From contig NZ_LZMD01000085.1 in assembly GCF_001668575.1 (NCBI RefSeq), positions 62,001-126,000 on the forward strand: a stretch of DNA of 64,000 nt. The letters run 5' to 3'. The first letter of the stretch is position 1. Every line of letters starts with the position of its first letter. Position numbers and translations under genes: made by a program. Below are positions 49,784 through 58,100 of the stretch, piece after piece. This stretch comes from Mycobacterium sp. 1164985.4. Its GTDB lineage: Bacteria; Actinomycetota; Actinomycetes; Mycobacteriales; Mycobacteriaceae. The notes under the pieces are model-generated. The model searched no databases and was not told where the DNA came from. It saw only the letters and a list, made by a program, of their open reading frames with translations.

Positions 49784-50554
49784 GTGGACCGCGCTTCGTT
49801 CGACCGTCTCTTCGACATGACCGACCGCACCGTGATCGTCACGGGCGGTACCAGGGGCATTGGCCTCGCGCTGGCCGAGGGTTTCGTCCTGGCCGGCGCC
49901 CGCGTCGCGGTGGCCAGCCGCAAACCCGACGCCTGCGAGCGGACGGCGGAGCATTTACGCGGCCTCGGCGGACAGGCCATCGGCGTGCCCACGCACCTCG
50001 GGGACGTCGACGCGCTCGAGGCGCTGGTGCAGCGCACCGTCGACGAGTTCGGCGGGATCGACGTGGTGGTGAACAACGCGGCGAACGCTCTGGCGCAACC
50101 GCTCGGGGAGATGACGCCCGAGGCGTTGGCGAAGTCCTTTGAGGTGAATCTGCGCGGTCCGGTGTTCCTCGTGCAGGCCGCGCTGCCCTATCTCAAAGCG
50201 AGTGCGAAAGCCAGTGTGATCAACATGGTCTCGGTGGGGGCGTTCAACTTCTCGGCGGTGACCTCGATCTACTCCTCGAACAAAGCCGCGCTGATGTCGT
50301 TCACCCGGTCGATGGCCGTCGAGTTCGCGTCATCGGGCATCCGGGTGAACGCGATCGCCCCCGGGCCGGTGGACACCGACATGATGCGCAACAACCCGCA
50401 GGAAGCCGTCGACGCCATGGCGCGCAGCACGTTCCTCAAGCGGCTCGCGTCACCCGACGAGATGGTCGGCACCGCGCTGCTGCTGGCGTCGGATGCCGGT
50501 AGCTACATCACCGGTACGGTCATGATCGTGGACGGCGGCGGAACGCCTCGCTAG
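49784..50554 (+). CDS. Short-chain dehydrogenase/reductase
   Basis: This 256-residue classical SDR has the cofactor motif TVIVTGGTRGIGLALAEG, the NNAANAL motif, and the active site Ser-Tyr-Lys around VSVGAFNFSAVTSIYSSNKAAL (YxxxK present). The C-terminal PGPVDTDMMRNN and GTVMIVDGGGTPR are typical of FabG-like members. NADPH preference is suggested by the Arg after the second strand (ASRKPDA). The GTG at 49784 lacks a clear Shine-Dalgarno. The 3' end overlaps the enoyl-CoA hydratase gene by 35 bases, and fatty-acid or ketone metabolism is the probable area. Confidence 0.88.
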   Translation: MDRASFDRLFDMTDRTVIVTGGTRGIGLALAEGFVLAGARVAVASRKPDACERTAEHLRGLGGQAIGVPTHLGDVDALEALVQRTVDEFGGIDVVVNNAANALAQPLGEMTPEALAKSFEVNLRGPVFLVQAALPYLKASAKASVINMVSVGAFNFSAVTSIYSSNKAALMSFTRSMAVEFASSGIRVNAIAPGPVDTDMMRNNPQEAVDAMARSTFLKRLASPDEMVGTALLLASDAGSYITGTVMIVDGGGTPR

Positions 50555-51308
50555 CGGCCCGCATCTCACCGCTGGTGGAGGCCAGGATCTGGCTGCGGTT
50601 CTCCAGGTGCAGGGCCGCCTCCAGGCTCGACGCCTCGAGGTTGGCCCACAGCACCTGCTTCGTCGACTCGAGGCCGAACTTCCCGTAGCCGCACAGTGTC
50701 TCGGCGATCGCCATGGCGTCGAAGACGAGGGCTTCGTCGGTCGACACCCGCGACACCAGGCCGAGCCGCAGAGCTTCGGGCGCGTCGACCGCCCGCGCGG
50801 TCAGGATGAGGTCGAACGCGGGGCCCGCGCCGATGATGCGGGGGAGCGTGTAGCTGACGCCGATGTCGCAGCCGCCGAGCCCTAACTTGATGAACTGGGT
50901 GCAGAAGCGCGCCGACTCCGAGGCGATGCGGATGTCGCAGGCCAGCGCGATGCCCATCCCGCCGCCATATGCGACCCCGTTGACGGCGGCGATGACGGGC
51001 TGGCGCAGCCGGTGTATGCGCGCGGTCAGGTCGGCGATGCGTTCCTGCCATCGCATGCCTGAGCGCGGGAACTCCGTTCCCTCGCCCGCCTTGTTGGGAT
51101 TGGGATCGGTGAGGTCAAGGCCAGAGCAGAAGCCCCGTCCGGCGCCGGTGAGCACGACGACGCGGCACTCATTGTTGGCATCGATCTGCGCCAGCGTCGC
51201 GTGCAGATCCTCGACGAGTTCGTAGGACAGCGCGTTGAGCTTCTCGGGCCGGTTCAGTGTGAGCACGGCGATGTCGGGACGCGGGTAGGCCAGTTCGAGG
51301 TGCGGCAT
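50520..51308 (-). CDS. Enoyl-CoA hydratase/isomerase family protein
   Basis: This 262-residue crotonase-fold protein has the oxyanion-hole loops GRGFCSGLDL and AAVNGVAYGGGMGIALACDI. At the position of the first catalytic Glu it has Cys-Asp (LGLGGCDIGVSYTLPR) rather than a typical Glu, so hydration may not be its reaction; many mycobacterial EchA proteins differ here. The ATG at 51308 is preferred over the GTG six bases upstream because TAGCGT ends exactly six bases before it. It lies 27 bases downstream of the TetR gene on the same strand. Confidence 0.85.
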   Translation of the reverse strand: MPHLELAYPRPDIAVLTLNRPEKLNALSYELVEDLHATLAQIDANNECRVVVLTGAGRGFCSGLDLTDPNPNKAGEGTEFPRSGMRWQERIADLTARIHRLRQPVIAAVNGVAYGGGMGIALACDIRIASESARFCTQFIKLGLGGCDIGVSYTLPRIIGAGPAFDLILTARAVDAPEALRLGLVSRVSTDEALVFDAMAIAETLCGYGKFGLESTKQVLWANLEASSLEAALHLENRSQILASTSGEMRAASEAFRRRPRS

Positions 51309-51314
51309 GCGCAC

Positions 51315-51320
51315 ACGCTA
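51315..51320 (-). promoter_or_regulatory. -10 hexamer, predicted leaderless start of the enoyl-CoA hydratase gene
   Basis: On the minus strand TAGCGT ends six bases before the ATG at 51308. It favours that ATG over the upstream GTG at 51314. Confidence 0.45.
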
Positions 51321-51334
51321 ACCCCCGCCCGGTT

Positions 51335-51946
51335 TCACACGCTGCTGCGCCATCCCGCGACGCCGACCGCGATCATCCGCAGCTGTTTGACCGCCACTCG
51401 TTTGATCTCGTTGAGCGCGGCCTGGTCGTGGGCGTCCTCGATGGCCTCGGCGATCACGATCATCGCGTTGACGAACAGGCTCGCCAGAATGTTGAGATCT
51501 TCACTGCTCCAGGCGTTCAAGCCCGGGAAGCGGGCCAGGTCGATCGCCAGCTCCGAGGTGATGAGGCGGATCTCGGTGCGGATGGCGTACCGCAGCACGG
51601 TCACGCCGCTGTTGCGTTCGCGTCCGATGAAGCGCCAGTGTTCGCGGCGTTCGTTCACGCCGTCGATGAGAATGTCGACGCTCGACTCGATGACCCGCTT
51701 CGGGTCGAGCCTGCCGGCGCGGGCCCCGCGCAGCATGTCCCGCAGGCTGCGGAACGATTCGTCGATCAACACGAGGCCGAGGGCCTCCATCGACTCGAAG
51801 TGCCGGTAGAATGCGGCGGGCACGATGCCCGCTTCGCGGGTGACCTCCCGCAGGCTCAGAGCAGAGAAGCTGCGGTCCTCGAGGAGTTTCAGCCCAGCGG
51901 AGACGATCGCTTGCCGGGTGGCCTCCTTGCGCTCCTCCCGGGACAT
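51335..51946 (-). CDS. TetR-family regulator divergent from a reductase-desaturase operon
   Basis: This 203-residue TetR regulator has its HTH at about residues 8-55 (FSALSLREVTREAGIVPAAFYRHF) and a C-terminal part resembling fatty-acid-responsive TetRs. The ATG at 51946 (MSREERKEATRQAIVSAG) gives the normal length. A GTG at 52012 extends the frame, but the proposed -10 (CATAGT at 52016-52011) would start transcription downstream of it. It is divergent from the ferredoxin reductase-desaturase pair across 135 bases containing three inverted repeats, so it probably represses that operon, perhaps relieved by an acyl-CoA. This role is inferred. Confidence 0.88.
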   Translation of the reverse strand: MSREERKEATRQAIVSAGLKLLEDRSFSALSLREVTREAGIVPAAFYRHFESMEALGLVLIDESFRSLRDMLRGARAGRLDPKRVIESSVDILIDGVNERREHWRFIGRERNSGVTVLRYAIRTEIRLITSELAIDLARFPGLNAWSSEDLNILASLFVNAMIVIAEAIEDAHDQAALNEIKRVAVKQLRMIAVGVAGWRSSV

Positions 51947-52006
51947 CGTCGACTCGCGGGATCGTGATCGTCCCGACCGGCTCGGCCGTGAACCAGGCGT
52001 ACGACT

Positions 52007-52089
52007 GTTCACTATGTGAAACCTACCACAACCTGGGTCAATGGGTTGACGAGGTGCTACAGAAGCAGCAACGGTGTACATATGTTCAC
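52007..52089. promoter_or_regulatory. Divergent promoter with three operator-like repeats
   Basis: Back-to-back -35 elements TTGACC (minus, 52041-52036) and TTGACG (plus, 52046-52051) are four bases apart. The plus -10 AACGGT (52070-52075) ends six bases before the reductase ATG at 52082. TTCAC-TAT-GTGAA (52008-52020) covers the minus -10, and GTGTACAT-ATGTTCAC (52074-52089, one mismatch) is centred on the plus start. GTCAA-TGGG-TTGAC forms the third repeat. Confidence 0.55.
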
Positions 52090-53149
52090 TCAAACGTTGA
52101 CCCGGGGCATCCGGGACAGAGTGCTCGCGTCACCGCTGGTCGACCTGCTCACCGGGCCTCATGGCGTGGACCGATACACCGAGCTCGTCGCGCCCACCTG
52201 GACGCGGGCAGAGGCCCGCGCAGAGGTCGTCGCGGTGCGCCGCCAGACACCGCGCAGCGTCACGCTCACCCTCGAGCCGAATCAGGCGTTCACCGGTTTC
52301 CGCGCCGGGCAGCACGTCAACCTCACCGTCGAGATCGACGGTCGCCGTCGCACCAGGCCCTACTCGCCGGCCAACGCCGAAGAGGCTCGCTATCTCGAGC
52401 TCACGGTGGGGCGCCACGATGGCGGCCTGGTCTCCGGCTACCTGTGTGACCATGCGCGCCCCGGCATGGTGGTGGGTCTGGACTCGGTCGGCGGTGACTT
52501 CGTGCTCCCCGACGACACGCCGCGACGCCTCCTGTTCGTGTCCGGCGGCAGCGGCATCACCCCGGTGATGTCGATGGTGCGGACGCTGCGGGCCCGTGGC
52601 TTCGGCGGCGAGGTCGCGTTTATCCACTACGCCCGTTCGCTCGAGGACGCGTGTTACCGCGCCGAGCTCGACGCGATGACGGGTGTGCGGGTGCTGCACG
52701 GCTACACACGCACAGCCGCCGGATCCGACCTGGACGGCCGGTTCGGCCCTGCGCACCTCGCCGCGGCCATGCCGGCACCCGACGCGGTGTTCGTCTGCGG
52801 CCCGCCCGAACTCGCGTCCGCCGTGCGTGAGCACTGCGCGGATGTGCGCTCGGAGAGCTTCGTCCCGCCGACCTACGACCTGCCCGCCGAACCCTCCGGC
52901 GGCACCGTCACGTTCGCCGAGAGCGGGGTCGAGGTAACCGACGACGGTCGCCCCCTGCTGGAGCAGGCCGAGAGCGCGGGCCTGAGCCCCGAGAGTGGAT
53001 GCCGGATGGGCATCTGCCACAGCTGCACTCGCCGCAAGACACGCGGCGCGGTGAAGAACCTGATCACCGGCGCGGTGTCCGCCGCCGAGGAGGAGGACGT
53101 GCAGATCTGCGTCTCGACTCCCGTTGGCGACGTCGACATCGCGCTCTGA
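52082..53149 (+). CDS. Ferredoxin-type reductase with C-terminal [2Fe-2S] domain
   Basis: This 355-residue electron-transfer protein has an FAD domain (RPYSPAN, the R-x-Y-S flavin motif), an NAD(P) domain (VSGGSGITPVMSM and VCGPPEL) and a C-terminal plant-type ferredoxin with Cys pattern CRMGICHSC plus a final Cys in QICVSTP. It should pass electrons from NAD(P)H to the desaturase encoded 17 bases downstream, as Rv3230c does for DesA3 in M. tuberculosis. The ATG at 52082 overlies a palindrome and the predicted transcription start, so the mRNA is probably leaderless. Confidence 0.92.
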   Translation: MFTQTLTRGIRDRVLASPLVDLLTGPHGVDRYTELVAPTWTRAEARAEVVAVRRQTPRSVTLTLEPNQAFTGFRAGQHVNLTVEIDGRRRTRPYSPANAEEARYLELTVGRHDGGLVSGYLCDHARPGMVVGLDSVGGDFVLPDDTPRRLLFVSGGSGITPVMSMVRTLRARGFGGEVAFIHYARSLEDACYRAELDAMTGVRVLHGYTRTAAGSDLDGRFGPAHLAAAMPAPDAVFVCGPPELASAVREHCADVRSESFVPPTYDLPAEPSGGTVTFAESGVEVTDDGRPLLEQAESAGLSPESGCRMGICHSCTRRKTRGAVKNLITGAVSAAEEEDVQICVSTPVGDVDIAL

Positions 53150-53166
53150 CACCGAAGGAGATCGAC

Positions 53167-54306
53167 ATGACCGTCATCACCGACACCCAACCGCATACCG
53201 CACAAGAGCCGCGCGCCGCACAGGAGCCACGCGCCCTCGAGAAGACCGTGGCCGGCAAGAAGATCCGCATGACCGCTGAGCAGGCCGAGGCCTTCGGCCG
53301 GGAGCTCGATGCGCTCAAGGAACGCGTGATAGCCGACCTCGGCGAGCGTGACGCCACCTACATCCGTCGAATCATCAAGACCCAGCGGGCTTTCGAGGTT
53401 GGTGGCCGCGCGCTGCTGTTCGGCGGTGTCTTCCCACCGTTCTGGCTGGCGGGCACCGCGCTGCTCGGCCTGTCGAAGATCCTCGACAACATGGAGATCG
53501 GCCACAACGTCATGCACGGTCAGTACGACTGGATGGGCGATCCGGCCATCTCGAGCCGCGGGTTCGAGTGGGACACCGCGTGCCCGGGGGAGCAGTGGCG
53601 GCACTCGCACAACTACATGCACCACACGTACACCAACATCGTCGGCATGGACCGCGACGTGGGTTACGGCATCCTGCGGATGAGCAAGGACCAGAAGTGG
53701 AGTCCGTACTTCCTCGGCAACCCCGTCTACGCGTTCCTGCTGATGGTGTTGTTCCAGTATGGCGTCGCGCTGCACGAACTCGAGACCGAGCGGATCCGGG
53801 CCGGCGAGATCACGATCGCCGACAAGCGCGAGATCCTCGAGGGCATCTGGCGCAAGACCAAGCGCCAGACGCTCAAGGACTACGTCGCGTTTCCGTTGCT
53901 GGCCGGGCCGTTCGCGCCGTGGGTCGTCGCGGGCAACCTGACCGCGAACCTGATGCGCAACGTGTGGTCGTACATGATCATTTTTTGTGGCCACTTTCCC
54001 GACGATGTCCAGGAGTTCTCCGTCGAGGAGACCAAGGCCGAGACGCGGGGTCAGTGGTACTTCCGCCAGGTGCTGGGTTCGGCGAACCTGACGGGCGGAA
54101 AGCTGTTTCACATCCTGAGCGGCAATCTGTCGTTCCAGATCGAGCACCATCTGTTCCCGGACATCCCGGCGCATCGGCTGGCCGAGATCTCCGAAGAGGT
54201 CAAGGAGATCTGCACCCGCTACGGAATTCCGTACAACAAGGGGTCGCTGCCGAGGCAGTTCGCGACGGTGGTGCGCAAGATCGTCCGGTTGGCGCTGCCT
54301 GGGTGA
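53167..54306 (+). CDS. Membrane acyl-CoA/acyl-lipid desaturase
   Basis: This 379-residue integral membrane di-iron desaturase has three His boxes: HNVMH (HxxxH), HSHNYMHH (HxxHH) and QIEHH (QxxHH). Hydrophobic segments surround about residues 77-100, 190-210 and 245-275. It introduces a double bond, probably delta-9, in fatty acyl chains at the cytoplasmic membrane, drawing electrons from the upstream reductase. GAAGGAG lies seven bases before the ATG. It resembles DesA3-type desaturases. Position after the TetR-controlled reductase suggests regulation by membrane lipid state. Confidence 0.92.
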   Translation: MTVITDTQPHTAQEPRAAQEPRALEKTVAGKKIRMTAEQAEAFGRELDALKERVIADLGERDATYIRRIIKTQRAFEVGGRALLFGGVFPPFWLAGTALLGLSKILDNMEIGHNVMHGQYDWMGDPAISSRGFEWDTACPGEQWRHSHNYMHHTYTNIVGMDRDVGYGILRMSKDQKWSPYFLGNPVYAFLLMVLFQYGVALHELETERIRAGEITIADKREILEGIWRKTKRQTLKDYVAFPLLAGPFAPWVVAGNLTANLMRNVWSYMIIFCGHFPDDVQEFSVEETKAETRGQWYFRQVLGSANLTGGKLFHILSGNLSFQIEHHLFPDIPAHRLAEISEEVKEICTRYGIPYNKGSLPRQFATVVRKIVRLALPG

Positions 54307-54313
54307 GTGCGGG

Positions 54314-55087
54314 TCAGGTCTGGCAGACCGGACACCAGTAGGACACGCGATCGCCCGGGTTGCCCGGGTGGGGCGAGTCCGACTGGATCTGCGTGCCGCA
54401 CCGGCGACAGGGCCGCCCCCGTCGGCCGTACACCCACAGGTCGCGGCCGCTGCGGGTGTCGCCCGTCGTGGTCCGATTCACGCGGGACCTGTTCAGCCAC
54501 AGCATGTCTCGGGCCCGCTGCACCATCCGCAGCGGGTCCTTGACGTTGCCGACGGGGGTGGTGGGGAGGTAGCCGGTGACGAAGCAGAGTTCGTTGGCGT
54601 AGACGTTGCCGACGCCCGCCATCACGCGCTGATCCAACAGCGCCTCGGCCAGCGGCCGCTGCGGGTCTTCGACGAGGTTGGCCCTGGCGACGCGCGGTTC
54701 CCAGTCGTCACCCAGCAGGTCCGGCCCGAGGTGGGCGACGGCCTCCATATCGCGATCCCGTGGCAGGATCTCGAGCACGCCGAGGTCGACGCCCGCGGCG
54801 CGGGAGTCACTGGTGTGCAACAGGATCCGGATCTTGTACTCCGGCACCCGACGGATCTGACCGCCGATCAGCCAGGCGCCCTCCATCTTCAGATGCGAGT
54901 GGATGCTGGCATCCCCGGCCCGGATGAACAGGTGCTTACCGCGGCTGAGGACCTCGTCGACCACGCAGCCCGTGAGGTCGACCGTCGCGAACTTGGGCAC
55001 CCGCACGTCGCAACGCGTGAGTTCCTTACCCTCCAGCGCCTCACGCAGTTTGGTGGCGGTGCGGTAGACCGTGTCACCTTCGGGCAT
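54314..55087 (-). CDS. nei: Fpg/Nei-family DNA glycosylase (endonuclease VIII)
   Basis: This 257-residue bifunctional glycosylase/AP-lyase removes oxidised pyrimidines. The N-terminal MPEGDTVYR supplies the catalytic Pro and Glu; SHLKMEGAW and [12 protein letters not shown] hold the Lys and H2TH helices; [18 protein letters not shown] leads into the zinc finger with Cys pattern CRRC...CPVC at the C-terminus. All key residues are present. It lies downstream of lhr on the same strand, a repair pair kept in M. tuberculosis (nei Rv3297, lhr Rv3296). Confidence 0.95.
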   Translation of the reverse strand: MPEGDTVYRTATKLREALEGKELTRCDVRVPKFATVDLTGCVVDEVLSRGKHLFIRAGDASIHSHLKMEGAWLIGGQIRRVPEYKIRILLHTSDSRAAGVDLGVLEILPRDRDMEAVAHLGPDLLGDDWEPRVARANLVEDPQRPLAEALLDQRVMAGVGNVYANELCFVTGYLPTTPVGNVKDPLRMVQRARDMLWLNRSRVNRTTTGDTRSGRDLWVYGRRGRPCRRCGTQIQSDSPHPGNPGDRVSYWCPVCQT

Positions 55088-55122
55088 GCGTCAGCGCCCT
55101 CTGTTCTTCGCGCGAGCTCTCA

Positions 55123-58100
55123 TCACCGCAACCGCAGGCCGCGCGGCGTGCGGACGAAGCCGGCGCCGAGCAGTGCGTCGTGCACTGCCGCGCGCTCGCC
55201 CTCGGCGCCCGGTTCGAGCACCGGTACCCCGTTGACCTTCTCGACGAGGAACGATCCCACGCGACCGCTGCTGACCAGTTCGGCGAGGGCCCCCGCCGAC
55301 GCGATGTGCGCGTCGGCGTCGCCGGAGAAGCTCAACAGCGAACGCCCCCCGCGCTCGAGGAACCACACCAGTTCACCGTCGACCATCGCGACCAGCGCAC
55401 CGGCCTTGCGGCCCGGACGGTGCGTGACGTCGTCATCTGATCGCCTCGTCGGCCACGGGAGCGCCGCACCATAGGGGTTCGCCGGATCGGCCGCCGCGAG
55501 GACGACCGCCCGGTATTCCCGGTGGTCCTGGTCGACGCTGTCCAGATAGGTGCGCAATCGGTCGACCGTCGAGGCAACGGCGAACTGGGCGCCGCCGAGC
55601 GACTCGACGAAATAGCCGCGCTGACAACGGCCCGCATCCTCGAACGCGGTCAGCACCTTGTAGAGCATCGCGAAGCCGCCAGGCACCCCCTCCGCGCCGA
55701 CGGCGCCCTTGGTCAGCACCCCGTGCCTGCCGAGAAGCAGCTCGGCCTGGAAGTGTGCGCGCACGGTCGACTCCGGATCGGCCACGGGCAGCGCCGACCA
55801 GCGGCCCGCCACCGTCGGGTCGGCGTTGCGGGTCTGGGCGTGCGCGACGCTGTAGCTGCTCAGGCGGGGCGCACGTCGACGCTGTCGATGGGCGGGTGCG
55901 CTGCGCCGCCCGGCCGGCCCGCGGGTGCCCATCAGCTTCGCGCGCACCGGCGCGAACGTGTCGCCGGTGACACGGCCCGCCCAGACCAGATCCCACAGCG
56001 CGTTCTTGCGGTCGTCGGTCGGATTGTCGGCGAGCTGCCGGAAAAAGAAAGCACCGCCGCGATCGAGCGCCTCGAGAATCGCCCGGTGGACGTCGGTGAA
56101 CTCGATCTCGGTGGGAGCGTTCAACGTCAACGGCGCCGACTCGGCGGAGTGGAACGCGATCCAGCCGTCGCCCCCGCCGATCTGCCCCGCACCCGACCAC
56201 ATGACCTCGCCCGAGGCCAGCAGTTCGTCCAGCATCGCGGGTTGATAGTCGCGAACACGTTGACCGAACACCAGAGGTTCGACGGCCGACGCCGGAATCG
56301 GAACGCCCGCAAGCTGATCGATCACGGTGGCGAGGCCGTCGACGCCGCTGGTGTGCGCCGAGCCGACCGATTGCCAGGCGGGCAGGAAGCGACCGTAGGC
56401 CGCGGTGCTGACCGGTTCGATCTGCGCACGCAGCGCGGCCAGCGATCGGCGCCGCAGGATCTTGAGCACGTCGGCGTCGCACCACTGCTCGGCAGCCGCG
56501 GAATCCGAGACCGGCAGATCGGTGAACTCGCCGCGAATCAGCTTGCCGTCGATAGCCATTCGGCCCAGCACGTCGGTGGTGACGCGCAAACCCAGGCCGA
56601 ACCGGGCGGCCGCGTCGTGCGTGGTGAACGGTCCGCGGGTGCGGGCGTAACGGCCTAGCAGCTCACCCAGCGGGTCGTCGACCGATTCGGTGAACGCGAT
56701 CGGCACCCCGACCGGTACGGCAACGCCCACGCCGTCGCGCAGCAGCCCGATGTCCTCGATGGCCACCCACCACGTCCGGTCGGCGAAGGAGACGGTCAAC
56801 GCGCGCTTGGCCCCACGCAGGCCGTCGAGCCACCCGCCGATGTCGGACGTCGTGCAGCGCTCGGCGATCTCGGTCTCGGTCAGCGGGCCCAGCAGCCGCA
56901 GCAGATCGGCCACGCCCTCGGCGTCACGGGCCTGGCGGTCGTCGCTGAGGTGTTGGAGCTGTCGCGTCGTGCTCGTGATGACCAGGGGATCGAGCAGCTC
57001 CCGCAGCTCGACGCGGCCCAGCAGTTCCGCCAACAGCACGCTGTCCAACGACAGTGCGGCGGCGCGACGTTCAGCCAGCGGGCTGTCGCCCTCGTACATG
57101 AAGGCGCCGACGTACCCGAACAGCAGCGAGGCCGCGAACGGTGACGGCGTCGTGGTCTCCACCTCGACGAGGCGCAGCCGCCGCTGGGCGACGCGATGCA
57201 TCAGCTCCGTCAACGCGGGCACGTCGTAGACGTCCTGAAGGCACTCCCGCACCGCCTCCAACACGATCGGGAAGTCGGGATACTTGCGCGCGACGTCCAG
57301 GAGCTGCGCGGCGCGCTGCCGTTGATGCCACAGCGGGGAGCGCTTACCCGGATGGCGCCGCGGCAGAAGCAGTGCGCGGGCCGCGCATTCGCGGAACCGC
57401 GACGCGAACAGGGCCGAGCCGCCCACTTCGGCGGTGACGATCGGCTCGATCTCGTCGGCGTCGAACACGAACAGGTCGGCGCCCGGGGGCGCATCCTCGG
57501 TATCGGGCAGGCGCACGATGATGCCGTCGTCGGAAGCGGTGGGCTTCTCCTCGATGCCGTACCGCTCACGCAGCCGTCGCGACACCGCGAGTGCGAGCGG
57601 GCCGTGCACCCGCAATCCGTATGGCGAGTGCAGGATGACCCGCCAGTCGCCGAGCTCGTCGCGGAACCGTTCGACGACGAACGTCGTGTCCGACGGGACG
57701 ACGCCGGTCGCCTGACGCTGGTCGTCGATCAGCTGCCACAGGTTGTCGGTGGCGAAGTCATCGAAACCCATTGCCCGGCAACGTTGGTCGAACTCGTCCT
57801 TGCCCAACCGGGCGAGTTCGCCGGTGTAGGCGCCGACCGCCGCCCCGAGCTCGGCCGGGCGGCCGACACCGTCGCCGCGCCAGAACGGGAGCCGCGCCGG
57901 CTGCCCCGGCGCGGGGACCACCAGGACGCGGTCGTGGGTGATCTCGGTGATCCGCCAGCTCGTCGCGCCCAGCGAGATCACGTCCCCGGGGCGCGACTCG
58001 TAAACCATCTCCTCGTCGAGTTCGCCGACACGCGAAGGCTTGTCGGATTCGGTGGCCAGGTAGACGGTGAACAGGCCGCGATCGGGGATCGCCCCGCCGC

